Of a DNA stretch of 64,000 nucleotides, positions 36,056-44,117 are shown in pieces. Location: positions 1-64,000 of the forward strand of contig NZ_JAEMUI010000022.1 in the NCBI RefSeq assembly GCF_016461715.1, in the 5' to 3' direction. The DNA comes from Marinomonas spartinae. Its GTDB lineage: Bacteria > Pseudomonadota > Gammaproteobacteria > Pseudomonadales > Marinomonadaceae. Below the pieces are notes generated by a model. It was not told the DNA's origin. It did no database searches and worked only from the letters and a program-made list of their open reading frames with translations. Both the position numbers and the translations under genes were made by a program. Each line of letters begins with the position of its first letter. Position 1 is the first letter of the stretch.

Positions 36056-37645
36056 TTAGATACGGAAACGATCTACTAAACCGCTGAGTTTACTAACATC
36101 TGCAATCAGACGTTTTTTAATGTCCACGGCTTTTTGAGTGTGTTCCACATTCGACGCCGCTGTTGCCGTCACGTCTCCGATTTGCTCGGAAATATCCCCA
36201 GCGTGTTGATTTTGTTCTTGAATGGATTGTGATATTTGTTGGTTGGTTTGGCTAAGTGTATTGATCGAGCCCATGATGGTGTTGAACATCTCGATGGTTT
36301 CTTGCGCTTGTGCTGCAACGCCTTCCGTGAGTTTTTGTGATGAGCGCATAACTTGCGCAGCATCTGCTGAGCCTTTTTGGATGCGCTCGACGACGGTTTC
36401 TATTTCAAGAGTGGATTCATGGGTACGATTTGCAAGACTGCGCACTTCGTCTGCAACGACAGCAAAGCCGCGACCCGTTTCCCCAGCTCGAGCGGCCTCA
36501 ATAGCGGCGTTTAGTGCTAATAAGTTAGTTTGCTCTGCGATTTCTCGGATAACATTCAAGACATTGCCAATATTTTGTCCGTCATTTTCGAGGGTGGAGA
36601 CAACGGAAGAGGCCTTTTCCATTTCATCGACAACCGCATGGAGGGATTGCAATGTCTGGGAAAGGTTGGTTTGTCCTTTAGTTGAATTGCTCGTCGCTTC
36701 GACGGCCATTTCGCCACATTTGTTGGCATCGGCAGAGACTTCACCTAACGCCTGTGACATGGTGTTTACGGCATTGGATATTTCATTTGTGCCTTGCTGT
36801 TGGTGTTTCGATAGGCGGTCTACTTGCTGTAAGGCGTTATCAATTTGCTCCGCAAAGTGTTGTGTTGAGGAGACGGTGGAGGACACTTGTTTAATAATGG
36901 AATGAACAAGGTCGATAAAGCCATTTAGATGTTTTGCTACTTCGGCTATTTCATCTTTGCCTGAACTGTTGAGACGCGTCGTTAGATTACCATCGGCGCT
37001 ATTCAGGTCTTCTAAAACGGTTATCATTTGGCGCAAAGGTCGAATAATCAGGCGGTTTGCTGCCAGTGCAATGATAGCAGAAAGGATTAACATTATGGCC
37101 AAACTGATGTAGTTATTCAGTTCAACACCATGAATAACAGCATCTAAGCCAGCAGCACGTTTCTCAACTTGACTGTCTCCGGCTTCTTCCAATTTTCCAA
37201 TAAAGTCGAGTAATGTTGTTACGTGCTGATCAAATTTTGTGAGTGTTTTTGAGATGACGTCTTTATCACCTGACAAAATTTGCGCTTTTAGGCCTTCTAG
37301 TGTGGCTAAATAGTCATCTAGGGTTTGTAGATCGTTAGGATCCATTAAACCGGACGCTTTCATTCTATCAAGGGCTTCTAAAGTGAACTTGTTGGTTTCA
37401 GAAACTTTGTTTTTGGTTTCTTCGAGAGAGACTTCACCGGACATAAATGTATCAAGCGCAATGATTTGTGCTTGTATTCCAATTGTCCCTTCCATTGCCC
37501 CGTCAGCAGCATTCCAAGCATTCCCTGTGATGTACTTTATTTCTTTATTCAGTTTGTTAATCGATAAAAGAGCAATGACTGAACTACTTAAAACAATGAT
37601 CACGAACAAGAGTATACCAAAATAAACTTTTAGCTTTATCGACAT
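36056..37645 (-). CDS. methyl-accepting chemotaxis protein, four-helix-bundle sensor
   Basis: A 529-residue chemoreceptor. Start ATG 37645 is preceded by GGGAGAAGGAA; a longer frame to 37672 adds nine residues without a signal. TM1 is at about residues 6-28, then a roughly 150-residue helical periplasmic domain of the 4HB_MCP type, TM2 around 180-200, HAMP and the signalling coiled coil. The tip [18 protein letters not shown] begins at about residue 371. Ligand unknown. It is monocistronic with its terminator inside repeat copy B. Confidence 0.92.
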   Translation of the reverse strand: MSIKLKVYFGILLFVIIVLSSSVIALLSINKLNKEIKYITGNAWNAADGAMEGTIGIQAQIIALDTFMSGEVSLEETKNKVSETNKFTLEALDRMKASGLMDPNDLQTLDDYLATLEGLKAQILSGDKDVISKTLTKFDQHVTTLLDFIGKLEEAGDSQVEKRAAGLDAVIHGVELNNYISLAIMLILSAIIALAANRLIIRPLRQMITVLEDLNSADGNLTTRLNSSGKDEIAEVAKHLNGFIDLVHSIIKQVSSTVSSTQHFAEQIDNALQQVDRLSKHQQQGTNEISNAVNTMSQALGEVSADANKCGEMAVEATSNSTKGQTNLSQTLQSLHAVVDEMEKASSVVSTLENDGQNIGNVLNVIREIAEQTNLLALNAAIEAARAGETGRGFAVVADEVRSLANRTHESTLEIETVVERIQKGSADAAQVMRSSQKLTEGVAAQAQETIEMFNTIMGSINTLSQTNQQISQSIQEQNQHAGDISEQIGDVTATAASNVEHTQKAVDIKKRLIADVSKLSGLVDRFRI

Positions 37646-37672
37646 TTCCTTCTCCCGAAATTCACTTGACAC

Positions 37673-38160
37673 TACATAATAGTAGTAAACGGTAGGTATA
37701 GAGATCTTATTTATGTTTTAAAATAGTAATGAAGTGTAAGGCCATCAAAGCTTGTGATTGCTTATTGGTAGGACTTAGTGATGCTAGGCGTTGACATAGA
37801 TGCATATGCTATAGATGTGCCTAGCCCCTTAAGCGAGCATTCGTTAACTTCCTATTGGCGTTATACAGTGATGGCCGTGATTATTGGATGGACCTATGAA
37901 TAAGCTAGGTCCTGAAATTACCTAGGATAGCACTGTATTTTGTCGCGTCTCATTGTAAGGAAAACAGGAGAGAACCTGATTGCTAAAACAGCTTGGTGGA
38001 GAGGGCATTAAGAACTTGATGTAAAGACAAGACTCACATTTTTACCAAGGTGCGACCCTTGTCTTTTCTCGATCTTTCTATGGGTTTTTACACTTTCCTT
38101 GATGGCATTTCTCCAGGAATAAAGCGCAAAACTAAAGGGCTATTCAATAGCAACTCCCTA
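37673..38160. other. intergenic region with one possible small ORF
   Basis: About 490 bases between two leftward genes. An ORF at 37781-37903 (plus strand, 40 codons, AGGA 7 bases before ATG) encodes a peptide ending Y-W-R-Y-T-V-M-A-V-I-I-G-W-T-Y-E. It could be a small membrane peptide or the broken start of a transporter gene. Otherwise only promoter-like AT-rich sequence is seen; AAGACAAG and CTTGTCTT near 38023-38060 could pair over a long loop. Confidence 0.3.
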
Positions 38161-38916
38161 TTAGATTTTAAGCGTAAAACCGATATCAAACTCAGTTTGT
38201 CGTTGATCAGTTTTAGAGCTAACGGACTCATTTTTAACGGCAATATAAGGAGAGAAGGTTTTGGTTAATTTATAAGCGGCTTCTATCTCATGCTGATAGT
38301 CGTTTCGCTTTTTATCAAATAGATTTTGGTTGCCATGGTAGTAGGTGTAGGTGTAACCAAGTGTTACGTCCTCTATTTTGTGACTAACACCTAAATCGAT
38401 ACGATCTACTTTTTTAGTCTCTTTACCGCTTGCGTCCGTGATTTCCTTGCGATAACGAATGGAGGCGTGGGTATCGTCTGTAATGGCCGTTTTTAGTTTA
38501 AGTGACGGTTTGTATTTGTAGGCATTTTGTTTTCTGCTCCAAGAAACACCTGGCGTCAGCTGCCAATGATCATTCAACTGAATGCTATAGCTGGCGCTGA
38601 TTTTACTTTCATGCCAGCGATCATCATGAAATGCTTTTCCACTGTCGCCATTGGCTTGTTCATGAGGCTTGAACTTGAGCGTTCCTGCTAATTTGAAACC
38701 AGAATCAAATTTGTGCGATAGCTCAATTTCATCGACATTGTCTTTGCTTACATCTTCGTACTGATGTTCATAGCTCAGCTCAGTGGCAGATGCGTGTTGG
38801 ATAAAACCGATTGCACAGGCTGTGAATAAGATGTTCAGTCGTAAGTGTTTATTTTTCACGTTCAGGCTCTTTTTGGTTGGGAATTTAGGCGCCAATGTAA
38901 GTGTTTGTAATGACAT
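38161..38916 (-). CDS. KdgM-like outer-membrane porin (oligogalacturonate-specific porin family)
   Basis: Up to 251 residues. A signal peptide ends at H-A-S-A-T after a hydrophobic stretch; the true start may be the GTG at residue 20 (V-K-N-K-H-L-R-L), which gives a standard signal peptide. The mature part is alternating beta strands with family features: L-S-Y-E-H-Q-Y near the start, Y-R-K-E strands, and the ending with a terminal aromatic/hydrophobic strand (E-F-D-I-G-F-T-L-K-I). KdgM-family porins are small 12-strand channels for acidic oligosaccharides. No pectin or uronate genes are nearby, so substrate is open. Confidence 0.75.
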   Translation of the reverse strand: MSLQTLTLAPKFPTKKSLNVKNKHLRLNILFTACAIGFIQHASATELSYEHQYEDVSKDNVDEIELSHKFDSGFKLAGTLKFKPHEQANGDSGKAFHDDRWHESKISASYSIQLNDHWQLTPGVSWSRKQNAYKYKPSLKLKTAITDDTHASIRYRKEITDASGKETKKVDRIDLGVSHKIEDVTLGYTYTYYHGNQNLFDKKRNDYQHEIEAAYKLTKTFSPYIAVKNESVSSKTDQRQTEFDIGFTLKI

Positions 38917-39131
38917 TTTTACGACATTTTTTTTACTATTTTATTTTTTGTAATGTTTGACTTTTATTAACAATAAATAATTTTCTTATATATCAATGCA
39001 TTATTTGATTTGTTTTCTTTTTTTAAAATTTTATGTTAGATAAGTGAGCGAGTGTAAACATAGTGCTAAGAGGCTTTATTCGAGTGTGAATGTCTCTAAT
39101 ATGGTGCCTTTACTTAATCGGAGAGTCTGTT

Positions 39132-39662
39132 ATGTTGAAAAAAACGATTTTAGTCACGATGTCCGTTGCTTCTTTTTCTTGCTTTGCTGCCTCACCAACT
39201 GCCCACTCTATTTTTGCTACCATGAATAAGCGCTTGAGCTATATGGAGGATGTGGCTTTGTATAAAGCACAGCATCATAAGGCGATTGAAGATCTGCCTA
39301 GAGAAGCGGTTGTGATCAAAAAGGCGGGAGCGTCGGCGAAGCAATATCATTTAAATGCGCGAAGTGTCGAACGACTGACTAGGGCGCAAATTAACGCTGC
39401 TAAAGCCATTCAATATCGTTACCGCGCGGATTTATTGACTAAAACCACCAAGCAGACACCAAAAGATCTGAACAAAGTCGTACGACCCGCTCTCATTAAA
39501 CTCAATAATGAGTTGAACCAAGAGTTGTCGGCGTATTTAAAAACGGGACACACTATTCGAAACAGTGACTGGCAGCGCTTCCAAGCAACCGTAAACAATC
39601 GTTATTTGAGTCGATCTGACAAGCGTATGCTGTTCAATGCGCTTGAACATGTGAAGAGATAG
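39132..39662 (+). CDS. periplasmic chorismate mutase (*AroQ, gamma-type)
   Basis: A 176-residue protein with a signal peptide (residues 1-20, ending C-F-A-A-S). Start ATG 39132 follows GGAGAG; upstream in-frame codons are ignored. The mature helical domain has the AroQ-gamma pattern: M-N-K-R-L-S-Y-M-E-D-V-A-L-Y-K for the first helix with Arg and Lys active-site candidates, and R-A-Q-I-N-A-A-K-A-I-Q-Y-R-Y for the later one. It converts chorismate to prephenate outside the cytoplasm; the purpose of exported versions is unclear in most bacteria. It stands alone, convergent with a lipoprotein gene. Confidence 0.78.
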   Translation: MLKKTILVTMSVASFSCFAASPTAHSIFATMNKRLSYMEDVALYKAQHHKAIEDLPREAVVIKKAGASAKQYHLNARSVERLTRAQINAAKAIQYRYRADLLTKTTKQTPKDLNKVVRPALIKLNNELNQELSAYLKTGHTIRNSDWQRFQATVNNRYLSRSDKRMLFNALEHVKR

Positions 39663-39667
39663 TCGCC

Positions 39668-39701
39668 GAGACCTTTGCCCATCGCATCGAGCAAAGGTCT
39701 C
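39668..39701. terminator. strong hairpin between convergent genes
   Basis: GAGACCTTTGC pairs perfectly with GCAAAGGTCTC around a 12-base loop, seven bases after the chorismate mutase stop and just before the end of the convergent lipoprotein gene. There is no T tail, but position suits a shared terminator. The arm sequence is the same as the terminal repeat of the MITE-like element at 50.6 kb. Confidence 0.6.
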
Positions 39702-39710
39702 TAGCAATGT

Positions 39711-40082
39711 CTACTCGATAGTAATAGTCTTAGGTGTGTGATGAACCACTTGAAGTCGGGTACCTGCGATGGCGGTTTTTATGGCCTCAAGAATCGACAT
39801 TTTTCCTTCGACTGAATGGACTTTGACGTCTCCAGTCTTGGCTAAATCGGTTCTTATAAAACAGCCACTAGCATGGGCCAGTTGCTGGGCCATTTCATCA
39901 AAACGCGAAAAATCTTGATTGCTTAAATGGTAGTCATATCTATCGTTGCAGCTTCTGTGTTCTATTAATGCTGGCGATGAAGGAGGGGGAACCAGGTTTT
40001 GTTTGGCTCCAGATTCAGAGTGCATGCTAGAGCATCCCGATAACGCTAAGGCGCCAAATAGAAGACTGAGCTTGGTGTTCAT
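39711..40082 (-). CDS. lipoprotein with STN-like domain
   Basis: A 123-residue protein with a lipobox (L-A-L-S-G-C, Cys17), so it is probably anchored in a membrane facing the periplasm. The C-terminal half, S-G-C-F-I-R-T-D-L-A-K-T-G-D-V-K-V then S-V-E-G-K-M-S-I-L-E-A-I and V-V-H-H-T-P-K-T-I-T-I, follows the STN (secretin/TonB short N-terminal) fold seen in FecA-type receptors and secretins. Here it is not attached to any barrel or secretin. Two cysteines (in the C-N-D-R and S-G-C-F segments) may form a disulphide. Partner unknown. Confidence 0.65.
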   Translation of the reverse strand: MNTKLSLLFGALALSGCSSMHSESGAKQNLVPPPSSPALIEHRSCNDRYDYHLSNQDFSRFDEMAQQLAHASGCFIRTDLAKTGDVKVHSVEGKMSILEAIKTAIAGTRLQVVHHTPKTITIE

Positions 40083-40133
40083 GGTGCTTCTCCTTTTTAT
40101 TTTTCGAGTCGATATAGAGACTCGTTGTGGCTA

Positions 40134-40177
40134 GGTAACGCTTAAAAGCCTACCATCCATGGCTTCCAAGCGTTACC
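40134..40177 (-). terminator. long hairpin downstream of DUF945 gene
   Basis: GGTAACGCTT and AAGCGTTACC form the outer stem, and AAGCC/GGCTT an inner one around the loop. It lies seven bases beyond the DUF945 stop on the minus strand, before the next leftward gene, and could act as a terminator or mRNA 3' structure. Confidence 0.6.
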
Positions 40178-40183
40178 CCAAGA

Positions 40184-41596
40184 TTAATTTTGCCCGTCAA
40201 GTAGCGTTGAAGGTTTGCCGTTTAACAAGGCTTTGCCTTGTTTCACACTGATATCTAGGTGATACATACCATCTTTTGTTACCACGGCTCCTTGATCCAT
40301 CGCTTGCTTGATCAGCACGTCCGCTTGATGGCTGACTAACTGATTGTATTCTTGTGTAGTCAGTGAGTGGATGTTGGGGTTGTCGGCAAGTTGATCTTCG
40401 ATTGCGAATTCGGCTAAGGCTTTGACTAATGCTTTATCCGCATTGATAGCAGTGCTGACGTTAGCATTGGCTAGCCAGTAATCAGGTTGGCTGAGTTGCT
40501 CAAAGGTCATTTTGTCATGGGGATTGGTAAGGTGTCCATCGAACTGGGCGTTGAATTTACCGTTCGGTAATGTTCCCTTAACGTTATTAATCACCAGTTC
40601 TGGGGTCGTTTTGAAAAATTCACCAATATGATCGTGCATAAAGTGGGTCATTGCTTGGGTTCGATCTGCGGTGTTTTTTGGGTCAAGTTGTTGGTTAAAG
40701 GCGACATAATCTTTAAAGAACTGATTGTTTAATTGGTTTAAGGTGACATCCATGGAAAAATCGGAGACGTTTTCATCTTGATAGTCAAGCTGGTTAATAT
40801 TGGTTTTAAGAGCTAGGTTTCCCACTTGGTTGGCCTTGTTTAATTGACTGTTGGCTTGGAAAACCAATCCTTTAGCAGTGAATAACGGGTCAACCCTTAG
40901 CTCTGCCATTTTGATTGTCATGTCACTGTTTTTGAGTCCACCCGAGGTCAAGTCATTTAGGTCTCCCTCGAAGTTGAGTGTGGTGGTTAAACCTTTCACT
41001 TCTAGAGTTGAAGTATCTTGAATGGATGCATGGTCTAGTTTGCTGTCGTATGTCAGATGGTGATTTGCCCAGCTACCATGACCTTGGTAACCACCGAATA
41101 TAACATTGCTTTTAGACTCTGAAGGCAGTGTTGCGGTAAAAGGCGCGATGGTATCTTGAAAGGTGAGTTTTCCACCCAAAGTTTGAAGACCCGATAGACT
41201 GAACAGCGGTGTGTTTTTGTCCCATTTTATGCTGTTACGTAGGTCATCTCCTTGGATTTGACCATCGAAAGAAAACAGCGCCAATTTGAATCCCTTATCC
41301 ATGATAACGGGGCCATAGTGAGCCTGAAGGGTGAGTTCGCTTTTAAAATCACTTTTCTTGAGTTCGTTGGCTAGGCTTGGATCGACTTTTTTCAGATCCA
41401 CTTCGATTTGTAGCGTGGTTTGAGAACCAAACCAGCCATTTTTCGACTTGACGATGGTGGCATGATAAGGGGGCGTGGCGTTGATGGCATTGACCACGTC
41501 GGTTAATTGTTTTTGGTATTGTGACCCCATTATTTTAGGGGTGATGACAGCCACGGCTGCAACAGCGATAAGGAGAGCGATTAATAATTTTTTCAC
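40184..41596 (-). CDS. DUF945 (YdgA-like) family protein
   Basis: A 470-residue protein. GTG 41596 is chosen as start because AAAGGAAC lies 6 bases upstream and the N-terminus then becomes a signal anchor (K-K-L-L-I-A-L-L-I-A-V-A-A-V-A-V-I). The motif H-A-T-I-V-K-S-K-N-G-W-F-G-S is diagnostic for the YdgA/YihF DUF945 family of inner-membrane-anchored periplasmic proteins. The rest is a long beta-rich region. Function is poorly known. Monocistronic by context. Confidence 0.82.
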   Translation of the reverse strand: MKKLLIALLIAVAAVAVITPKIMGSQYQKQLTDVVNAINATPPYHATIVKSKNGWFGSQTTLQIEVDLKKVDPSLANELKKSDFKSELTLQAHYGPVIMDKGFKLALFSFDGQIQGDDLRNSIKWDKNTPLFSLSGLQTLGGKLTFQDTIAPFTATLPSESKSNVIFGGYQGHGSWANHHLTYDSKLDHASIQDTSTLEVKGLTTTLNFEGDLNDLTSGGLKNSDMTIKMAELRVDPLFTAKGLVFQANSQLNKANQVGNLALKTNINQLDYQDENVSDFSMDVTLNQLNNQFFKDYVAFNQQLDPKNTADRTQAMTHFMHDHIGEFFKTTPELVINNVKGTLPNGKFNAQFDGHLTNPHDKMTFEQLSQPDYWLANANVSTAINADKALVKALAEFAIEDQLADNPNIHSLTTQEYNQLVSHQADVLIKQAMDQGAVVTKDGMYHLDISVKQGKALLNGKPSTLLDGQN

Positions 41597-41639
41597 TGAC
41601 AGTTCCTTTGAATTTTCCGTCTTAGATGGCCGCATTTTA

Positions 41640-41964
41640 GCGAGAATTCATGACCAAAAGGGGATTGTGTCGGTGAGTTTTGAGATTGTTCTACTTTGAT
41701 TCTCAATCATGTCTAAATATAGAGAATCATTGCTAAATACAGAATAACTTGTGGTGCATTTGCATGACAAAACGAACGATAAAGGGGATATAAACGCTCG
41801 AATGTCTTAAACCCCTCCCTAACCCTCCCCTTAAATAAGGGGAGGGAACTGGACTCGCCTCAGTAAAAGGCTCCTCCCCCCAGCCTCCCCCTTACTAAGG
41901 GGGAGGCTGGGAGGGGGTTATAAGGGGTCAATGCACTGCATTGATATATTAAATAGTGGGTTCT
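41640..41964. repeat. intergenic with paired GC-rich palindromes (REP/BIME-like)
   Basis: Within this gap, about 41812-41922 holds two palindromes, CCTCCCCTTAAATAAGGGG and CCTCCCCCTTACTAAGGGGG, arranged head to head so that the outer CCCCTCCC arms also pair with GGGAGGGGG. Such C/G-tract palindromes are known as dispersed intergenic repeats in many bacteria. The block separates two leftward genes and could work as a terminator. No ORF is present. Confidence 0.65.
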
Positions 41965-42603
41965 CTATTGAAGTTTTTTGTTTACCTTCTCTAGGAGGGC
42001 GTTTAAATCTTTGCGGCGACCAGCTTCTGCCACGGGGCGGTTTTCTCTTGGGGCCGCTTGTTGAGCTATTTCTAGATATTTTTTGGCTTCTTTATAATCG
42101 CCATCGTCGTATAAAAATTCTGCATAGAAGAAGTTATTATCCAATCCTTTTGGGTTAATCGCGATGGATTTTTGTAATAGTTCTTTGGCTTTGCTATCGC
42201 TGCCAAATCCAATAGGCCAACCTGGTACTTTATGGTACAAAACACCTAAGGTAGTGTAGGCGCTGCCTTCGGAGGCATTGGGGTTGATCTTGATGGCATG
42301 TTCGAGGTTTTTCTTGGCTTCTTTAGCGAAAGATAATGCGCCGAGCCCCCCTTTTGCCTGAGCCGTACTGGCTTGAATAATACCCAACCAAATATAATCA
42401 TCGGCGTTATTTGGGTCGGCTTTTACCATGGCTTCCACCTTAGTAGCCAAGGCTTTAAAGGCATCGACCTTTTTATCGTTATCTGTCATTTGATAATTGA
42501 TATGGGACCATTGGTGTTGAATATCGAGCAGAGTGTTGTTGTCTTGAGCCCAAGCGCTGGATAAGAAGCCAAGGGTTATAAGGGCAACAAATAGGGACTT
42601 CAT
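41965..42603 (-). CDS. exported TPR-repeat protein, last gene of the biosynthetic operon
   Basis: A 212-residue protein started at ATG 42603 (AAGAGG 7 bases upstream), with a signal peptide ending S-S-A-W-A-Q. Helical repeats follow, including tetratricopeptide-like units (N-A-D-D-Y-I-W-L-G-I-I-Q-A, G-L-D-N-N-F-F-Y-A-E-F-L-Y-D-D-G-D-Y-K-E-A-K-K-Y-L near the C-terminus). It begins 14 bases after the dehydrogenase gene, so it belongs to the same transcript. It probably acts in the periplasm as a scaffold or in export, which is inference. Confidence 0.75.
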   Translation of the reverse strand: MKSLFVALITLGFLSSAWAQDNNTLLDIQHQWSHINYQMTDNDKKVDAFKALATKVEAMVKADPNNADDYIWLGIIQASTAQAKGGLGALSFAKEAKKNLEHAIKINPNASEGSAYTTLGVLYHKVPGWPIGFGSDSKAKELLQKSIAINPKGLDNNFFYAEFLYDDGDYKEAKKYLEIAQQAAPRENRPVAEAGRRKDLNALLEKVNKKLQ

Positions 42604-42617
42604 AATCATACCTCTTC

Positions 42618-43424
42618 TTATTGTGTGTTTAAGAAATGTTTTATCACAGAGAGCTTTTTAAAGAGAGCTTTATCTACGATATTAGGAAAAGAGCCGTTAA
42701 TTTTGACAAAAAGTCGTTCAGGGAAGCCAACGAATTGACGGGGATTGCCTGTTTCCAACTGTGTAATAAGCGCTTGGGCAACCGTTTCAGGTGAGTCAAC
42801 GGCGTTGCCAAGTTGTTTATTCATCGCCATGGCTTTTGCACTGTTAATTGCTGTCGCGGTGGCGCGAGGGGCAAAATAGGACACCTTTATATTCGTATCC
42901 GCTAATTCCCGATAGAGGGCTTCAGAGAAACCGCGTATAGCAAATTTGCTGGCGCAGTAAGTTGCTTGACCCGCAAAACCAATACTGCCAAAGGTGGAGC
43001 CGACGTTGACAATATGGGCCTGTTGTTGGTTTAAAAGCGGCAATAGCGCTTGAGTCAATAAAATAGGGGCGATCACGTTAGTGCTAATAGTGTGGGTGAT
43101 TTCCTCCTCTGAAAGCTGCTCAAATGGGGAAAATTGTCCCACCCCTGCATTATTAATCAGCATGGTGAAGGGGCCGGATTCAGCCATTGTTTGACGGATT
43201 TTTTCTCTGTCATCTGCCTGGTTGATATCCGCCACGAGAATATGATGTTGACCCTTAAGGGACTGGGCAAGCGTTTCTAAACGCTGCTTATCGCGGCCTT
43301 GTAAAATTAAAGTGGCACCTCTGTCAGCGAGTTCTTTCGCGATGGCCTGACCAATGCCGCCAGTTGCTCCTGTTAATAGGCAGCGTTGTTGTGCCCAGAG
43401 TCCTTTTACACCTTGTTTTTTCAT
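42618..43424 (-). CDS. short-chain dehydrogenase/reductase in biosynthetic operon
   Basis: A 268-residue SDR. The NAD(P) motif is T-G-A-T-G-G-I-G-Q-A, then N-N-A-G-V-G, the catalytic serine is in N-V-G-S-T-F-G-S, and Y-C-A-S-K is the Tyr-Lys pair. The tail carries the F-P-E-R-L-F-V-K-I segment typical of membrane-associated lipid-type SDRs such as acyl-CoA or ketone reductases. It overlaps the haem-oxygenase-like gene by ATGA, so the two are translated together. Reduction of an acyl-derived aldehyde or ketone is plausible. Confidence 0.88.
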   Translation of the reverse strand: MKKQGVKGLWAQQRCLLTGATGGIGQAIAKELADRGATLILQGRDKQRLETLAQSLKGQHHILVADINQADDREKIRQTMAESGPFTMLINNAGVGQFSPFEQLSEEEITHTISTNVIAPILLTQALLPLLNQQQAHIVNVGSTFGSIGFAGQATYCASKFAIRGFSEALYRELADTNIKVSYFAPRATATAINSAKAMAMNKQLGNAVDSPETVAQALITQLETGNPRQFVGFPERLFVKINGSFPNIVDKALFKKLSVIKHFLNTQ

Positions 43425-44107
43425 TTAGCCTCCTTGGACTCGGCGTTCATCTGCTGATCTACATGGCCTATTTCGCGAAAAATATTCGCATATAAGGTAA
43501 AGAACATATTGGCACTGTGGATGATCATATCTTGTTCTTCTTTATCGGTAATCTGATTCATGAGATTTTCAAAGAAAACAATATGTTCTTGATCCAGAGA
43601 TCCATGTGAACGCAAATAACTAAACGCTTGTGGGGGTAAGTTTAGCTTATCTTGAATATGTTGTGCGGCATTATCCGCTAAGGCAATGCTTGTTCCTTCC
43701 AGTACGAATACCATACCGAAAAAGCGCAACGGGTTACGCCGCTGAATCGCATCGTAAGCATAGGCCACCATTAATTCTGTGGATGCATTGGGTTGGCTAT
43801 GGCGGGCCGCGTTTTTATCGCCGCCAGCGGCCGCGATGTCGTTAAGAATCCACTCTTGATGTCCCATTTCTTCTTCGATGTATTCCCCCACGGCCTCACG
43901 CAGCCACTCTTTCTCTTCGGGAAGGCGGCTGCCCGTCGCCATTAACAAGGGCACCGTATGTTTGACATGATGATAAGCTTGCGTCAGAAAAGCTAAGTAG
44001 TCGTTAAGGGTAATGGTGCCATGAAAACAACGTTCAATAATGGGCGACGTGACCAAATAGTGGCGTGCTGCTTGGGTTTCTTGCTGTAGGCGTTGATAAA
44101 GGGTCAT
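43421..44107 (-). CDS. haem-oxygenase-like metal oxidase (HDO/TenA-like fold)
   Basis: A 228-residue all-helical protein, started at ATG 44107 (AGGAGA upstream). It would often be labelled TenA, but the TenA catalytic cysteine is absent (only Cys27 is present). Instead a complete candidate ligand set is visible: Glu80 and His83 in E-E-E-M-G-H-Q-E, Glu137 in F-V-L-E-G-T-S, and His168, Asp172, His175 in S-H-G-S-L-D-Q-E-H. The H-x3-D-x2-H spacing matches, as I recall, the diiron enzyme CADD, and the E-x2-H spacing matches UndA. An iron-dependent oxidase or oxygenase acting on a tethered or free acid is inferred. Confidence 0.78.
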   Translation of the reverse strand: MTLYQRLQQETQAARHYLVTSPIIERCFHGTITLNDYLAFLTQAYHHVKHTVPLLMATGSRLPEEKEWLREAVGEYIEEEMGHQEWILNDIAAAGGDKNAARHSQPNASTELMVAYAYDAIQRRNPLRFFGMVFVLEGTSIALADNAAQHIQDKLNLPPQAFSYLRSHGSLDQEHIVFFENLMNQITDKEEQDMIIHSANMFFTLYANIFREIGHVDQQMNAESKEAK

Positions 44108-44117
44108 CCTATGTCTC

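Noticed and set aside
36222..36905. 227-residue plus-strand ORF opposite the second chemoreceptor
   Set aside because: Ser/Cys/Arg-rich product is an antisense shadow of the heptad-repeat MCP coding sequence; no ribosome-binding site.
41812..41922. CRISPR-like repeat possibility
   Set aside because: Only two palindromes in inverted, not direct, arrangement and no spacers.
43421..44107. Annotation of this protein as TenA thiaminase
   Set aside because: The catalytic cysteine of TenA is absent and a complete set of acidic/histidine metal ligands is present; no thiamine genes are nearby.
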